This document shows positions 32,401 to 40,281 of a stretch of DNA of 64,000 nt, piece by piece. How positions within the stretch are numbered: position 1 is the stretch's first letter; the number at the start of each line of letters is the position of its first letter. The notes under the pieces are model-generated. The model searched no databases, was not told the DNA's origin, and saw nothing but the letters and a program-made list of their open reading frames with translations. The position numbers and the translations under genes were made by a program. The stretch covers positions 248,001-312,000 of the forward strand of contig JBBELK010000622.1 of the NCBI GenBank assembly GCA_037783545.1, in the 5' to 3' direction. This stretch comes from Henricia sp. BOLD:AAB3569 (Eukaryota > Echinodermata > Asteroidea > Spinulosida > Echinasteridae).

Positions 32401-33435
32401 AACGACTTGTCACCGCCGGACGTGGACAAATTAACGTGCACTCTGAAAAATAGAACTAAATACGTCGTTCACTATCAGACTCTAAAACTGTATCTCAACC
32501 TAGGATTAAGATTGACAAAGATTCGCAGAATTTTATCGTTCAAGCAAACCGATTGGATGAAGTCGTACATTGACAAAAACACTCAGCTGCGCAAGGAATC
32601 AAAATCAGATTTTGAAAAAGACTTTTTCAAGCTGATGAACAATTCGGTCTTTGGCAAGACGATGGAAAACGTGCGTAATCGACTAAACTCCGAGCTAGTC
32701 AGATTAGAAGACGAAAAGAAGCTTTCGAAAATGTGTTCGTTACCAAATTACGAATCTACTACCGTCTTTGAAGACTGTAAGTTGGCCATGGTCAACATGT
32801 ATAGGACAAAGACGGTACTGGACAAGCCAATCTACTGCGGCATGACTATCCTCGACTCGTCGAAAACGTTAATGTACGACTTTTATTACAATCATTTGAA
32901 GGCCAAGTATTTAGATAACGCGAGTCTAGTGTATACCGACACCGACAGCCTTTTATTGGAAATTAAAACGGACGACGTGTACGCCGACATGAACAAGTAT
33001 AAGCACTTGTACGACTTTTCAAATTATCCCGAAGATCACGAGCTGTACGACGACTCTAATAAAAAGGTCATAGGCAAATTTAAAGACGAGGTCGCTGGAC
33101 AACAGATTATAGAGGCGGTGTGCATCAGACCGAAACTGTACGCCATTCAGACGGAGCGAGACGTCATCAAAAAGGCAAAAGGTATTAAAAGGGCGGTGGT
33201 CAGAGACAACCTGACGCTAGACTCGTACAAAAAATCTCTATTTAAATCTAATCTGGTTTACGAAAAACAAAACATTTTAAAGAGCGAAAAACACCAAATT
33301 TACTCAATCACTCAAAACAAGTTAGCGATTTCGCCTCTGGATACAAAGAGATTTCTTTTAAACGACGGTATAAATACCCTAGCGTACGGGCACTACTCTA
33401 CGGGTGGTAGCTCCGTGCCCGCGGGCACTACTTGA
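29476..33435 (+). CDS. Polinton protein-primed DNA polymerase B
   Basis: About 1,319 residues, the usual size for Polinton polymerases. An N-terminal region of some 450 residues includes a Cys/His pair (CPRCLQHF). Next come the 3'-5' exonuclease block (YADFESLI, about residue 466) and a cysteine-rich insert (about 555-615). The polymerase palm motifs follow: A (YLDANNLYG, about 887), B (LMNNSVFGKTMENVRN, about 1050) and C (YTDTDS, about 1155). It copies the linear element DNA using a protein primer at the termini. The start ATG at 29476 lies just inside the inverted repeat; an upstream in-frame ATG at 29425 would lie within the repeat. The 3' end overlaps the convergent integrase gene by about 40 bp. 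Confidence 0.95.
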   Translation: MATGHKPTGYFGWNKKRLTKFISDENLPAVISVGEKIGTRRQLIKTVKRYADEFKNIRGQTKHSLLSLIGKYNMNKVDATGKNSKYTKGDYLESIRNYWRTIYSGVIKPIDFGGIVPQRFANVIQNYEIKIGRENLDYVNFFKYNRSKIFGKMLEMIRTKPNYNFQLGLRVTLRKLNSQGEIEEKEITFRTRNELVLNNGDISPVLNSNIENLKAKLEEFQTEKSGWSVFKLNTLYINFTEYKPIRGSSYIELPDYIKNKKAVINVKNDDDECIRWSLRAALGKFKDKVKTSVMNASTYKIRYQRMDIYKEDDGLNFRGIVFPTPISQISKIEKQNDININVFGYDEKNGIYPLYITPSESGEVINLMLYSDGDKNHYCWIKNLDKLLFSETKHKVKKPVCPRCLQHFSSQIILDKHTIDCRGVKQKASRIVMPSTELDRYNRRRDVIKFKNTQHKMPTPFVIYADFESLIVPHKQKAGNATIKTQKHVACGWSYVVVRHDGRLLSKKYYRGENAVGHLLENLQREESDINKLFEKENAKNMIYTKEDEAKFNESKNCWICEYPIRQLDQSKCTCELPKSKKVKRNGKDVYWCEKCQKETQSFSKVRDHCHITGTFRGAAHNACNLKLSIKPKITKIPVFFHNLENYDAHLLMQGISEFSGDIFCIPKTSEKYISFSLGQLRFVDSFHFLASSLDKLSKICPREQFNLLKTLTQDEEKFKLILKKGVYPYEYMDSFDKFKETKLPPKSKFYSKLNNCNVSDEDYLHAQRAWREFEIANMGEYHDLYVQTDTLLLADIFQNFRQTCLEHYGLDPANYFTSPGLSWDALLKHSKAQLELLTDYDMYLFVERGIRGGISSVGSKRYVRANNKYLQDYDETKPSTFIQYLDANNLYGWAMSQPLPVGDFKWLTDRKIKFFTEDVLKILESKSERGYILEVDLEYPKELHDEHNDYPLAPENLNVSQEWFSDYQRRLIEKNDLSPPDVDKLTCTLKNRTKYVVHYQTLKLYLNLGLRLTKIRRILSFKQTDWMKSYIDKNTQLRKESKSDFEKDFFKLMNNSVFGKTMENVRNRLNSELVRLEDEKKLSKMCSLPNYESTTVFEDCKLAMVNMYRTKTVLDKPIYCGMTILDSSKTLMYDFYYNHLKAKYLDNASLVYTDTDSLLLEIKTDDVYADMNKYKHLYDFSNYPEDHELYDDSNKKVIGKFKDEVAGQQIIEAVCIRPKLYAIQTERDVIKKAKGIKRAVVRDNLTLDSYKKSLFKSNLVYEKQNILKSEKHQIYSITQNKLAISPLDTKRFLLNDGINTLAYGHYSTGGSSVPAGTT

Positions 33436-34379
33436 AGCTCTTGTCGCACAAAAGACCTCTTTGGAGCGGGGTCGTTTAAATAATACAAGATTGGTTGACC
33501 GCGCGTGCGCGTGTACTCTTTGATCGTAAACGTTGAAAGAGACCATATGGGATCTGTCGCTCGTCTCCTTTCGCCACCTTCTGATTCACCCGGCTGATAC
33601 ATGTATCTCACTAAATCTTTACCAATTTCCAACGGTGTCTCTTTAACGCCGGGTGCTGCGGGTGTCTGTTCGACTCGCTTTAATTTAATGGCGTCTATGG
33701 GCTTCTTACCGATTAAACGAGTTACTTCGTCATTCATAGCTTTGATTACGTCGGGTAGTCTCTTTACCCACTCTGTATTTCTAGACTTTGGGTCTAGCAT
33801 TTCTTTCGAGTATTGATGGCCGAATAATACCTCGGCTAACGACCTGTTGAATCTCTCTACTATACCCTGGGCTCGATGTAATCCGGGTATGCCGCGTTGT
33901 ACTATAGTGCCATTTTTACTCATGAGCGCGCTAAAACTACCCATAAACTCTCTACCCGGGTCTACTTTAATAATCTTTGGCCACGTCAAAGGCGATCGCT
34001 TATAAATTTTGTTGATGGCGTCGGTAACTTGATCCGCGGTCTTAGAAGTTAGTGGCTCGGCTTCTTTATATCTACTCGCGACGTCCACGACCGTCAACGC
34101 GTATTTGAAAGTTTTAGACTTTATTTTGTCGTAGGGCAAAAACAACAGGTCGGCCTGATGCACGACGTTTGGTACGCCGTAACTAGAATTTAAAGAAGTA
34201 GGTCTAGGTATATACGTCGGAGGGGGCAGATAAATTTGCCACATTGCTTGTTTGCGCAACCAATTTCGAGATTCTGATTCACTCGTCTTTGCTTTTTTAG
34301 CTAAATTCTTAACCGCACCGTCACCCTTCCAGTACCCCCTCGGCCCGTAATACAACTTACGAAATTTCTCGTCGTTCAT
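33393..34379 (-). CDS. Polinton retroviral-type integrase
   Basis: 328 residues. The rve core carries the acidic triad in blocks HQADLLF (D77), KVDPGREF (D140) and GIVERFNR (E175), giving the D,D-35-E spacing. The C-terminal part (KRRATDPIWSLSTFTIKEYT) resembles the SH3/chromo-like tail of these integrases. It inserts the element into host DNA in the nucleus, leaving a short target duplication. It is transcribed towards the polymerase gene. The start is an ATG at 34379 preceded by an A/T-rich leader. Confidence 0.93.
   Translation of the reverse strand: MNDEKFRKLYYGPRGYWKGDGAVKNLAKKAKTSESESRNWLRKQAMWQIYLPPPTYIPRPTSLNSSYGVPNVVHQADLLFLPYDKIKSKTFKYALTVVDVASRYKEAEPLTSKTADQVTDAINKIYKRSPLTWPKIIKVDPGREFMGSFSALMSKNGTIVQRGIPGLHRAQGIVERFNRSLAEVLFGHQYSKEMLDPKSRNTEWVKRLPDVIKAMNDEVTRLIGKKPIDAIKLKRVEQTPAAPGVKETPLEIGKDLVRYMYQPGESEGGERRRATDPIWSLSTFTIKEYTRTRGQPILYYLNDPAPKRSFVRQELQVVPAGTELPPVE
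33412..33430. terminator. Palindrome in the PolB/integrase convergent overlap
   Basis: The perfect palindrome gtgcccgcgggcac lies inside the region where the two convergent genes overlap. Similar structures sit at the other two convergent junctions, so a role in ending transcripts is plausible but inferred. Confidence 0.4.
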
Positions 34380-34392
34380 ACTCCTATTTAAT

Positions 34393-34830
34393 TTAGTTAT
34401 ATTTGTAAACCAAAAATGTCAGTAAACCCAGACCGCCCACGATTAATATTAGCTCTCCATCTTTTACGTGTTCTGGCTTGGTGTAAAAGTCGGACAATTT
34501 TGGCTCGCGAGATAACCCTACAGGCATTTTTTTATCTTCGCCCGTGAGCTGGTTGTATTCGTACAGCGCCTCGTCGACGTTGCTAAAAGTATGCTTAGCG
34601 TGGGCTTCTTTCGCGAGTCGATCGTTTAAGTAATCTAAATATTTTAAGCGGTGCTCTTCAAATTGTTCATTAGCGGCTGTAAGTTGTTCTAACGCCAAAT
34701 CGTGTCGTTTGGTTTCTTCGGCGCTGTCTCCCCCCATGATCTTTTGACCCAGAATACCACCCCCCGTTAACGCAACCGCATTCAATACAGCTCCACCCAC
34801 CATCATCGCTATCGACACCATTTTAATCAT
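34393..34830 (-). CDS. Polinton small membrane protein
   Basis: About 145 residues from the ATG at 34830 (MIKMVSIAMMVGG); a second ATG lies three codons on. A glycine-rich hydrophobic N-terminus (about 5-30) is followed by a charged, helical middle (EQLTAANEQFEEHRLKYLDY) and one C-terminal membrane segment (LILIVGGLGLLTFLVYKY). I do not recognise the family. It sits just upstream (in transcription) of the integrase and back to back with the capsid gene, with which it shares a short A/T-rich divergent promoter region. Confidence 0.7.
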   Translation of the reverse strand: MIKMVSIAMMVGGAVLNAVALTGGGILGQKIMGGDSAEETKRHDLALEQLTAANEQFEEHRLKYLDYLNDRLAKEAHAKHTFSNVDEALYEYNQLTGEDKKMPVGLSREPKLSDFYTKPEHVKDGELILIVGGLGLLTFLVYKYN

Positions 34831-34881
34831 AAGCGGTAAAAATTTAAATATAAAATTATCATTATTATATACTAAATAAAG

Positions 34882-36153
34882 ATGAATAGACACTTTGGAG
34901 AGAAAATTGATCCTTACAGAGAAATAAAAAACCCAAATTCTATTAAAGGTCAGAGAAGGTTAATTTGTGCCGAGGTGTCTGCCGAGACCGCGAGCGCCGG
35001 CAGTACTTTTAATCTGGATTTCCCCAAATTGACCAACGACGACGTGTTGATTCCGGGGACGGCACTGTTGATATTTAGAATAGTATTAAATAGCGACACG
35101 GACGATAACAAAACTCTTTACAACAACGTGTCTCGCAATATCGTAAAGCAGATGCGAATTTCCATGAACGGCAACGAGATTTACAACTTGGACGATTACG
35201 ACGTCTATCAGTCTTATAAAGATCACTGGATATCGACTCATCACCAAAATAATTTGAGCCTTTTCGGTATTGAAAAAGAAAACGTAACTAAACTCAGGAC
35301 AGAAGCCGACGACGCGGTAAAAACAAACAAGGGCGACGTGGCGGTGGCAAACGCTTACGGCAAGTTTTACGCCATTCCGTTAGACATTGGAATTTTAACC
35401 GACCATCACCCGTTTTACCCGAGTGGATTAGAGGGTAAACTGTCGTTTGCCATAAAGTGGAACGATCACGCTAGGGTAGTTAAGTCTACCGACGACGCCG
35501 CGACTTACAAGATTACTCACTTGAAATTGCAGTACGAAGTAATAAATGATTCTAGACTAGCTAGTCAAATTAAAAGCAGGTACAAGAGCGGAATTTCTTT
35601 TTATTTCGACAGAGTACATCGCCAATACGAAAAGATTCTAAATAAAACTGACAACGCGTGGACTCTCAACATCAATACCAACGTCAAGAGCTTAAAGGGG
35701 GTGTTTTTAATTTTCAAGGACTTGACCGACAAGAACCCTCAAAACAGTTATAACCCGGACTTGACTAAAGTAAAAGTTCAAGTCGAGGGAATGCCGGAAG
35801 CGTTGTACGTTCCAGAGTTTAGGCGCGATCAACACTTTGGCGAGATTTGCAAGTACTTTGTAGACGACCCCGGGGCGCATGTGCCATCGGCCGTGTCGAA
35901 ATACGCAGAAATGATTCCTATTACGATGGCCAAGTACCTTACCGACAAATACGCCCTTTGGCTCGATTTCAGGACTTCCGACGACAACTCGGCTCACGGA
36001 AGCGGCAGGCACATTGGCTCTCACGGCGGAGGTATCCAAATTGAGCTTACGTCGGCCGACGAGACGACCGGCCAATTAAAGTGTTATATCTATTTGGTTA
36101 TGGACTCTCAGTTAGTAATTAGAGAGGGTAGATTTAATAGTCTTCAATATTAA
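34882..36153 (+). CDS. Polinton major capsid protein candidate
   Basis: 423 residues, beta-rich and soluble, with no membrane segment. The N-terminal part (STFNLDFPKLTNDDVLIPGT, then FRIVLNSDTDD, then RISMNGNEIYNLDDYDVYQS) and the middle (KFYAIPLDIGILTD, then YKITHLKLQYEVI) are typical of the capsid protein that lies next to the packaging ATPase in Polintons. These are predicted to have a double jelly-roll fold. It would form the particle shell. Assignment rests on position, length and general style; I cannot run a fold search. The packaging ATPase starts two bases after its stop. Confidence 0.7.
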   Translation: MNRHFGEKIDPYREIKNPNSIKGQRRLICAEVSAETASAGSTFNLDFPKLTNDDVLIPGTALLIFRIVLNSDTDDNKTLYNNVSRNIVKQMRISMNGNEIYNLDDYDVYQSYKDHWISTHHQNNLSLFGIEKENVTKLRTEADDAVKTNKGDVAVANAYGKFYAIPLDIGILTDHHPFYPSGLEGKLSFAIKWNDHARVVKSTDDAATYKITHLKLQYEVINDSRLASQIKSRYKSGISFYFDRVHRQYEKILNKTDNAWTLNINTNVKSLKGVFLIFKDLTDKNPQNSYNPDLTKVKVQVEGMPEALYVPEFRRDQHFGEICKYFVDDPGAHVPSAVSKYAEMIPITMAKYLTDKYALWLDFRTSDDNSAHGSGRHIGSHGGGIQIELTSADETTGQLKCYIYLVMDSQLVIREGRFNSLQY

Positions 36154-36154
36154 A

Positions 36155-36775
36155 ATGAAACTACCGACTGAACCCCACTGCGCGTTGATATGCGGAAGAA
36201 CGAAATCTGGCAAGACAAAGTTTATTTTAGATTTGTTGTCGGGTGCGTATAAAGACAACTTTGAATACGTAGTAATTCTGTGTCCGACCGTGTATAAAAA
36301 CAAGACCTACTACAACTACGAGTGGATAACTAGCGACGAGTGCGTGGTGTTAAACGACTTGGACGGATTAGATTTAAATCAGGCACTGAGCGTCTACAGA
36401 AGAGTCTTAAAGAAGTTTCACACGCTGTTTATCATCGACGACTGCAGCGCTCGACAAGACCTAAAATACCGCAAGAGTCTGAAAGACTGCGAAAATTGCG
36501 AGTTGTCAAATTTAGCCATGAGCGGGCGACACGACAATCACTCTTGCTGGTTGCTTACCCAAAAATACAACAGCGTGCTAAAAGATTTTAGAGAACAGAC
36601 AGAGTGGATAGCCATGTTTTATTGCAAGGACGAGGGATCTTTTAATCAGTGTATGAAGGAAAATAGAGGAGTACCCAGAGAAAAATTACAAGAGATAGAG
36701 TACGAGTTAAAGAATATAAAGTTTACGAAATTGATATTGAAGACCGATCCGCCGGTAACTTATAGCGTATTATAA
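36155..36775 (+). CDS. Polinton packaging ATPase (A32/FtsK-HerA type)
   Basis: 206 residues, the normal compact size. A Walker A motif (GRTKSGKTK) lies at about residues 15-22. A Walker B motif (TLFIIDDC) lies at about 90-97, and a conserved SGRHDNHSCWLLTQK block at about 126-140 corresponds to the sensor/arginine region of A32-like ATPases. It would pump element DNA into capsids. It lies one base after the capsid stop codon, so the two may share a transcript. Confidence 0.93.
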   Translation: MKLPTEPHCALICGRTKSGKTKFILDLLSGAYKDNFEYVVILCPTVYKNKTYYNYEWITSDECVVLNDLDGLDLNQALSVYRRVLKKFHTLFIIDDCSARQDLKYRKSLKDCENCELSNLAMSGRHDNHSCWLLTQKYNSVLKDFREQTEWIAMFYCKDEGSFNQCMKENRGVPREKLQEIEYELKNIKFTKLILKTDPPVTYSVL

Positions 36776-36822
36776 ATAATTACGTTTTTCGTTGTAAATA
36801 ACTGCGTTTGGTATTATAGATC

Positions 36823-37479
36823 ATGGACAGTTGTAACGCAATAAACTCAGTTTATCAGATAGGTGTATTGACGTTGCTATCTGCAATTGCGTATCAATTA
36901 TACAAGTTAAACGGTAAATTAAATTATGTAAAAAAGCTATATAATAAAATAGCGTCTATATTTAAAACTAAAATGGAATTAGAAAGCGTAATGAGAGATT
37001 GTAAGCCGGATTTGAAGAGCAAAATGTTGGAAGTCGTCGCCGCGGGCAAATCTAAATCGTACCTCGGTAAAGACTACTCGCAAAAAGAAGTCGAGGCTAT
37101 GAACGACGAGACGCTGACTAAACTCGAACAATTATACGAGACAAAGATTGGTGCTGAGATGATAAAAGGGCTCGGTTTGCCGATAATCACGGCCTTTACC
37201 AAGATTGTAAAATTTGCGTTACCCAAATTAGGTATAGGAAAATTAAGGTTAAAATTAGACGACGAGACAAAACTGCACGTTGAATTAGAGACGAATCCGG
37301 CGGTAAACTCGAGCGTGAGTAGATTACTCAGCGGTGTTTACTTTAATTACGGACACTTGGTCGGCCCGTTGACCGCGTTTTTAATTACGGCTAGTCACGT
37401 TGAAGTTGTAGAAGCAGAAGATGATGCTGTAGTTGAAACTGTAAATGAATTGCAATTAGAAAAAGACGAAGAAAATTGA
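36823..37479 (+). CDS. Polinton protein with N-terminal membrane segment
   Basis: 218 residues, unrecognised. An N-terminal hydrophobic segment (VLTLLSAIAYQLYKLNG) is followed by basic helices, a hydrophobic patch (MIKGLGLPIITAFTKIV), a second one near residue 185, and an acidic tail (EVVEAEDDAVVETVNE). It is the first of a run of small membrane proteins after the ATPase. A virion membrane or scaffold role is only a guess from context. Confidence 0.7.
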   Translation: MDSCNAINSVYQIGVLTLLSAIAYQLYKLNGKLNYVKKLYNKIASIFKTKMELESVMRDCKPDLKSKMLEVVAAGKSKSYLGKDYSQKEVEAMNDETLTKLEQLYETKIGAEMIKGLGLPIITAFTKIVKFALPKLGIGKLRLKLDDETKLHVELETNPAVNSSVSRLLSGVYFNYGHLVGPLTAFLITASHVEVVEAEDDAVVETVNELQLEKDEEN

Positions 37480-37511
37480 TTTTTATTAAATTATAATATA
37501 GTTGTAGTAAA

Positions 37512-37919
37512 ATGGATACTATAGATAATCAAGTAGAAGAAACGAGTCACGTAGAAGAAGTTAAACCAGAACCTAAAATCAAAAAGATCACCGCTACCAA
37601 ACAAAAAGATCCTAAACGAGTACAACTCGGCAAGAAGCTCGCCGCTCACAACAAACTTATTAAAGAGCAAAATGTCAAGTTGAGAGAGGCGGCTAATGAA
37701 CTAAAGGTCTCCGATAGTACTCCGACGGAAAGCGGCGGCAACAACTACGAGTGGTACGCATTGGCGGCTGTAATAGGCGTTGGGGCGTCGATATATATAT
37801 ATAAATTAGTCGCTAGTAAAAATGTGGTAAGCTACTCTAACGAGAAAGTTAAACCAAAAGTCGTCAGAGATACCCCCGTTGAATCTAGCGGCTCGGAATT
37901 ACGGGGCATGGAAGATTAG
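37512..37919 (+). CDS. Polinton single-span membrane protein
   Basis: 135 residues, unrecognised. The charged N-terminal half (KKITATKQKDPKRVQLGKK) is strongly basic. One membrane span follows (EWYALAAVIGVGASIYIYKL, about 74-93), then a short polar tail. It sits between two other membrane-protein genes with spacers of about 30-45 bp, consistent with a late cluster. Confidence 0.7.
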   Translation: MDTIDNQVEETSHVEEVKPEPKIKKITATKQKDPKRVQLGKKLAAHNKLIKEQNVKLREAANELKVSDSTPTESGGNNYEWYALAAVIGVGASIYIYKLVASKNVVSYSNEKVKPKVVRDTPVESSGSELRGMED

Positions 37920-37962
37920 AAAAATGATTTAAATATTATAGAATATAATTATAAATGAAAGA

Positions 37963-38196
37963 ATGGATCAAAAAACTATTGCAAACACCGTTTACCACTC
38001 GGTGTTGTTGTCTGCGATGACGGTAGGCTTCGCTATGCTAGGTAAAAAATTGTTAAATATAACTCACGTAAATTTAGGTACGGTAGACGTCTCGGATATC
38101 GCTAAACTAACTGCGTGGGTTACCGCGTCTGAATTTACGATGGCTTGGTTGATTAAACAGGGTATATTGCCGGCCAACGTAATGACCGCAGTTTAA
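37963..38196 (+). CDS. Polinton 77-residue membrane protein
   Basis: Two hydrophobic segments (VLLSAMTVGFAMLG and LTAWVTASEFTMAWLI) around an NLGTVDVSDIAKL link. It is paralogous to the next gene: both begin MDxKT, and each has a VDLxxLNISD-like centre. TTATAAAT lies six bases before the ATG. Function unknown. Confidence 0.7.
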   Translation: MDQKTIANTVYHSVLLSAMTVGFAMLGKKLLNITHVNLGTVDVSDIAKLTAWVTASEFTMAWLIKQGILPANVMTAV

Positions 38197-38240
38197 AAAA
38201 ATGTATTTTAAAATGTTATGATACTAATTATAAATACTAA

Positions 38241-38450
38241 ATGGATAAGAAAACTGTAACGGAGGCTATTTTATCTTCGGCGTTGTTTGTACTTAAAATG
38301 TCGGCTATATCAATGGTTGCTTCATCTTGGCTTAGCAAAAAATCTGTAGACTTAGACAAGTTAAACATTTCGGACGCTATCAAACTAATTGCGTTTGATT
38401 ATGTGATTAGACTTCCGCTAATGTGGCCTATACGCGTAACAAATACATAA
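38241..38450 (+). CDS. Polinton 69-residue membrane protein, paralogue of previous
   Basis: MDKKTVTEAILSSALFVLKM opens a hydrophobic N-terminal half, followed by SVDLDKLNISDAIKLIAFD, which aligns with the centre of the 77-residue neighbour. It looks like a tandem duplicate that has diverged. TTATAAAT lies five bases before the ATG. Function unknown. Confidence 0.65.
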   Translation: MDKKTVTEAILSSALFVLKMSAISMVASSWLSKKSVDLDKLNISDAIKLIAFDYVIRLPLMWPIRVTNT

Positions 38451-38513
38451 CCTATAGTACAATCAAAAATTGTTACATTTTAATTTAATAAATTTCATAT
38501 GTATTAATAAATA

Positions 38514-38972
38514 ATGGCTGAAGGTGTTGAAATGGACCTCATGGAGGGGCTTAGACCAAAAGAAGTTCAAGCCCGCGATGAAGAAGAAAGTCTTAACCTT
38601 AGTAATATTGAATCCGGGCTTGAAAGTCGTTTTGCCGGGCTTCAAGACACCGGACTTTCGCTAAAACCAAGGCCTATAAGTGAGTCTATTGAAAGCGCCG
38701 GCGCTTTCAGAGAGGGGTACAAAAATATTGGGGTTGTTAACGATTTATATAAATCGTTAGATATTGATTTAAAAAGAGTCATTCCAAATTATGAAAAATT
38801 TATTATCGATGAAGACGGCCTATTATATTATAAAATAGATGACGAAACAAAAATTAGATTGAGCACTAAAAAGTCGACTGGCCGTAATCCTTCCAAATTT
38901 TTGGCTAAATCTGGAATAGAAAGAGAAGCTAAAAGTGCGGGGTTAAACAGTAAACGAGTTGAAATTAGTTGA
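38514..38972 (+). CDS. Polinton acidic soluble protein frame
   Basis: 152 codons. The N-terminus is acidic (MAEGVEMDLMEGLRPKE), and a middle block (DLYKSLDIDLKRVIPNYEKF, then DEDGLLYYKIDDETKIRLS) looks globular. The sequence TAATAAAT lies two bases upstream of the ATG. It directly precedes the large coiled-coil membrane frame and probably belongs to the same coding unit. Not recognised beyond being a common Polinton companion. Confidence 0.6.
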   Translation: MAEGVEMDLMEGLRPKEVQARDEEESLNLSNIESGLESRFAGLQDTGLSLKPRPISESIESAGAFREGYKNIGVVNDLYKSLDIDLKRVIPNYEKFIIDEDGLLYYKIDDETKIRLSTKKSTGRNPSKFLAKSGIEREAKSAGLNSKRVEIS

Positions 38973-40206
38973 TGTACCGCAAGACGATTCGCTTAGCGCT
39001 TTAGTAGAACAACCATACTTAGAAGATCCAAACGTAACAACAGACTCTATAGACCCAACGTTAAGGCCCACTGAAGATAAAGAATTTAAAAAAATTGTCG
39101 TAGACCACTATTTTAAAACGACAGAATATGCGCCAGATGAAGAAATTGTTTATGAAGTAAATATAGACGAAAGCATAGATGCCACATGGAGGGGCAAACA
39201 GTACCGCATTACGGGTGAAGGTGGAAAACCACTGACCCCCCTACAGCTGATGGGCTCGTATAATGATGGCGAAGAGTTTACCAGAGCGCTAGGAGTGCCT
39301 GAAGAAGTAATTAAATACACGAAACAAGAGTTAGAAATTTTGGCTATAAACTTTGATGACCTTACTCCTAGAGATATAGTGAAGACAAGTTCATTCGACG
39401 ATTTAAGTAAATCATTTGATGAAATGGTTAAGTTTGCGAATGAAACTATGTCTTCTTTAGATGAAAACTTTATTAGACGTCGCCCTGTCGATACGTTTGT
39501 ACAAACAGAGGGGCTAAACTTTAGAGAACTCGAGGGCTTAGCCGCCAAGTTTGAGACATTTCGGGGTAATTTAGAAGCAAATTTAGTAGAATTAGACAAA
39601 GTTAATGAGGAATTATCGATAGTTGCTGAAGAATTAAGCGTAGCTGAAAAAGAAAACGACGAAACAGAAATCGCTAAATTAAAAACGACTTTAAAATTCT
39701 TGTACGATGAACGATCGCTTAGACTAGAAGCGGCTAGCGTAAATGAAAAGGGTACAAGAAGTCAAATGAATAGAATGAAAGAAACTATAGAGCGAATGAA
39801 AAATATCGATAAGACTCTAGGCGATAAAATTAAAACGCTATTTAGAGAACAGGGTGTCACGATCATTAGCATTGTGGGTGCTATTGCGTTAGGGGTAAGC
39901 ACGATGGTAGCTAGCGTAATAGCTGGGGTAAGAGGGGTTAGTGGAGGTGGATCACTCGTACCGTCGCGGCCTACTAATCCAAATAACGTTACGGAATGGA
40001 TAAAACGTCACCTAGAAAACTTGGCAAATTTGTTTAAGAAGCTGGGGGCTAAAGCGTTGGCCGCATTGCCAAAAATATTAAGCGGCGTAGTAAGTTTGTT
40101 ATTTAATATACTAAGTAAGTTTACGGGCCTATTGGCCCAAAACGTGTGGGCCATGATTAGCGGCGTTGCGCTGTTGATATTTGTTTACGTTCAAAAGAGA
40201 ATTTAA
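38959..40206 (+). CDS. Polinton coiled-coil membrane protein frame
   Basis: About 415 codons. A polar N-terminal region is followed by a long helical coiled coil at about 190-300 (DKVNEELSIVAEELSVAEKE, then RSQMNRMKETIERMKNIDK). The C-terminal third is hydrophobic: a membrane segment at about 305-330 (ISIVGAIALGVSTMVASVIA), an amphipathic stretch rich in LANLFKKLGAKALAALPKIL, and a last span (NVWAMISGVALLIFVYVQ). Proteins of this plan recur in animal Polintons; their function is unknown, with a virion-internal or membrane-active role possible. Confidence 0.7.
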   Translation: MKLVDVPQDDSLSALVEQPYLEDPNVTTDSIDPTLRPTEDKEFKKIVVDHYFKTTEYAPDEEIVYEVNIDESIDATWRGKQYRITGEGGKPLTPLQLMGSYNDGEEFTRALGVPEEVIKYTKQELEILAINFDDLTPRDIVKTSSFDDLSKSFDEMVKFANETMSSLDENFIRRRPVDTFVQTEGLNFRELEGLAAKFETFRGNLEANLVELDKVNEELSIVAEELSVAEKENDETEIAKLKTTLKFLYDERSLRLEAASVNEKGTRSQMNRMKETIERMKNIDKTLGDKIKTLFREQGVTIISIVGAIALGVSTMVASVIAGVRGVSGGGSLVPSRPTNPNNVTEWIKRHLENLANLFKKLGAKALAALPKILSGVVSLLFNILSKFTGLLAQNVWAMISGVALLIFVYVQKRI

Positions 40207-40210
40207 AAAC

Positions 40211-40272
40211 GTGACGTGAAAATGGGGTAAATCGACTAAGCGCTTAGTCGATTTACCCCATTTTCACGTCAC
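40211..40272. terminator. 31 bp perfect palindrome between convergent genes
   Basis: The arms gtgacgtgaaaatggggtaa... and the exact complement meet with no loop. It fills almost the whole 75 bp between a rightward and a leftward gene. As RNA either strand would form a very stable hairpin, which suggests a two-way transcript end or mRNA 3' stabiliser. That role is inferred. Confidence 0.7.
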
Positions 40273-40281
40273 TTTTACGTT

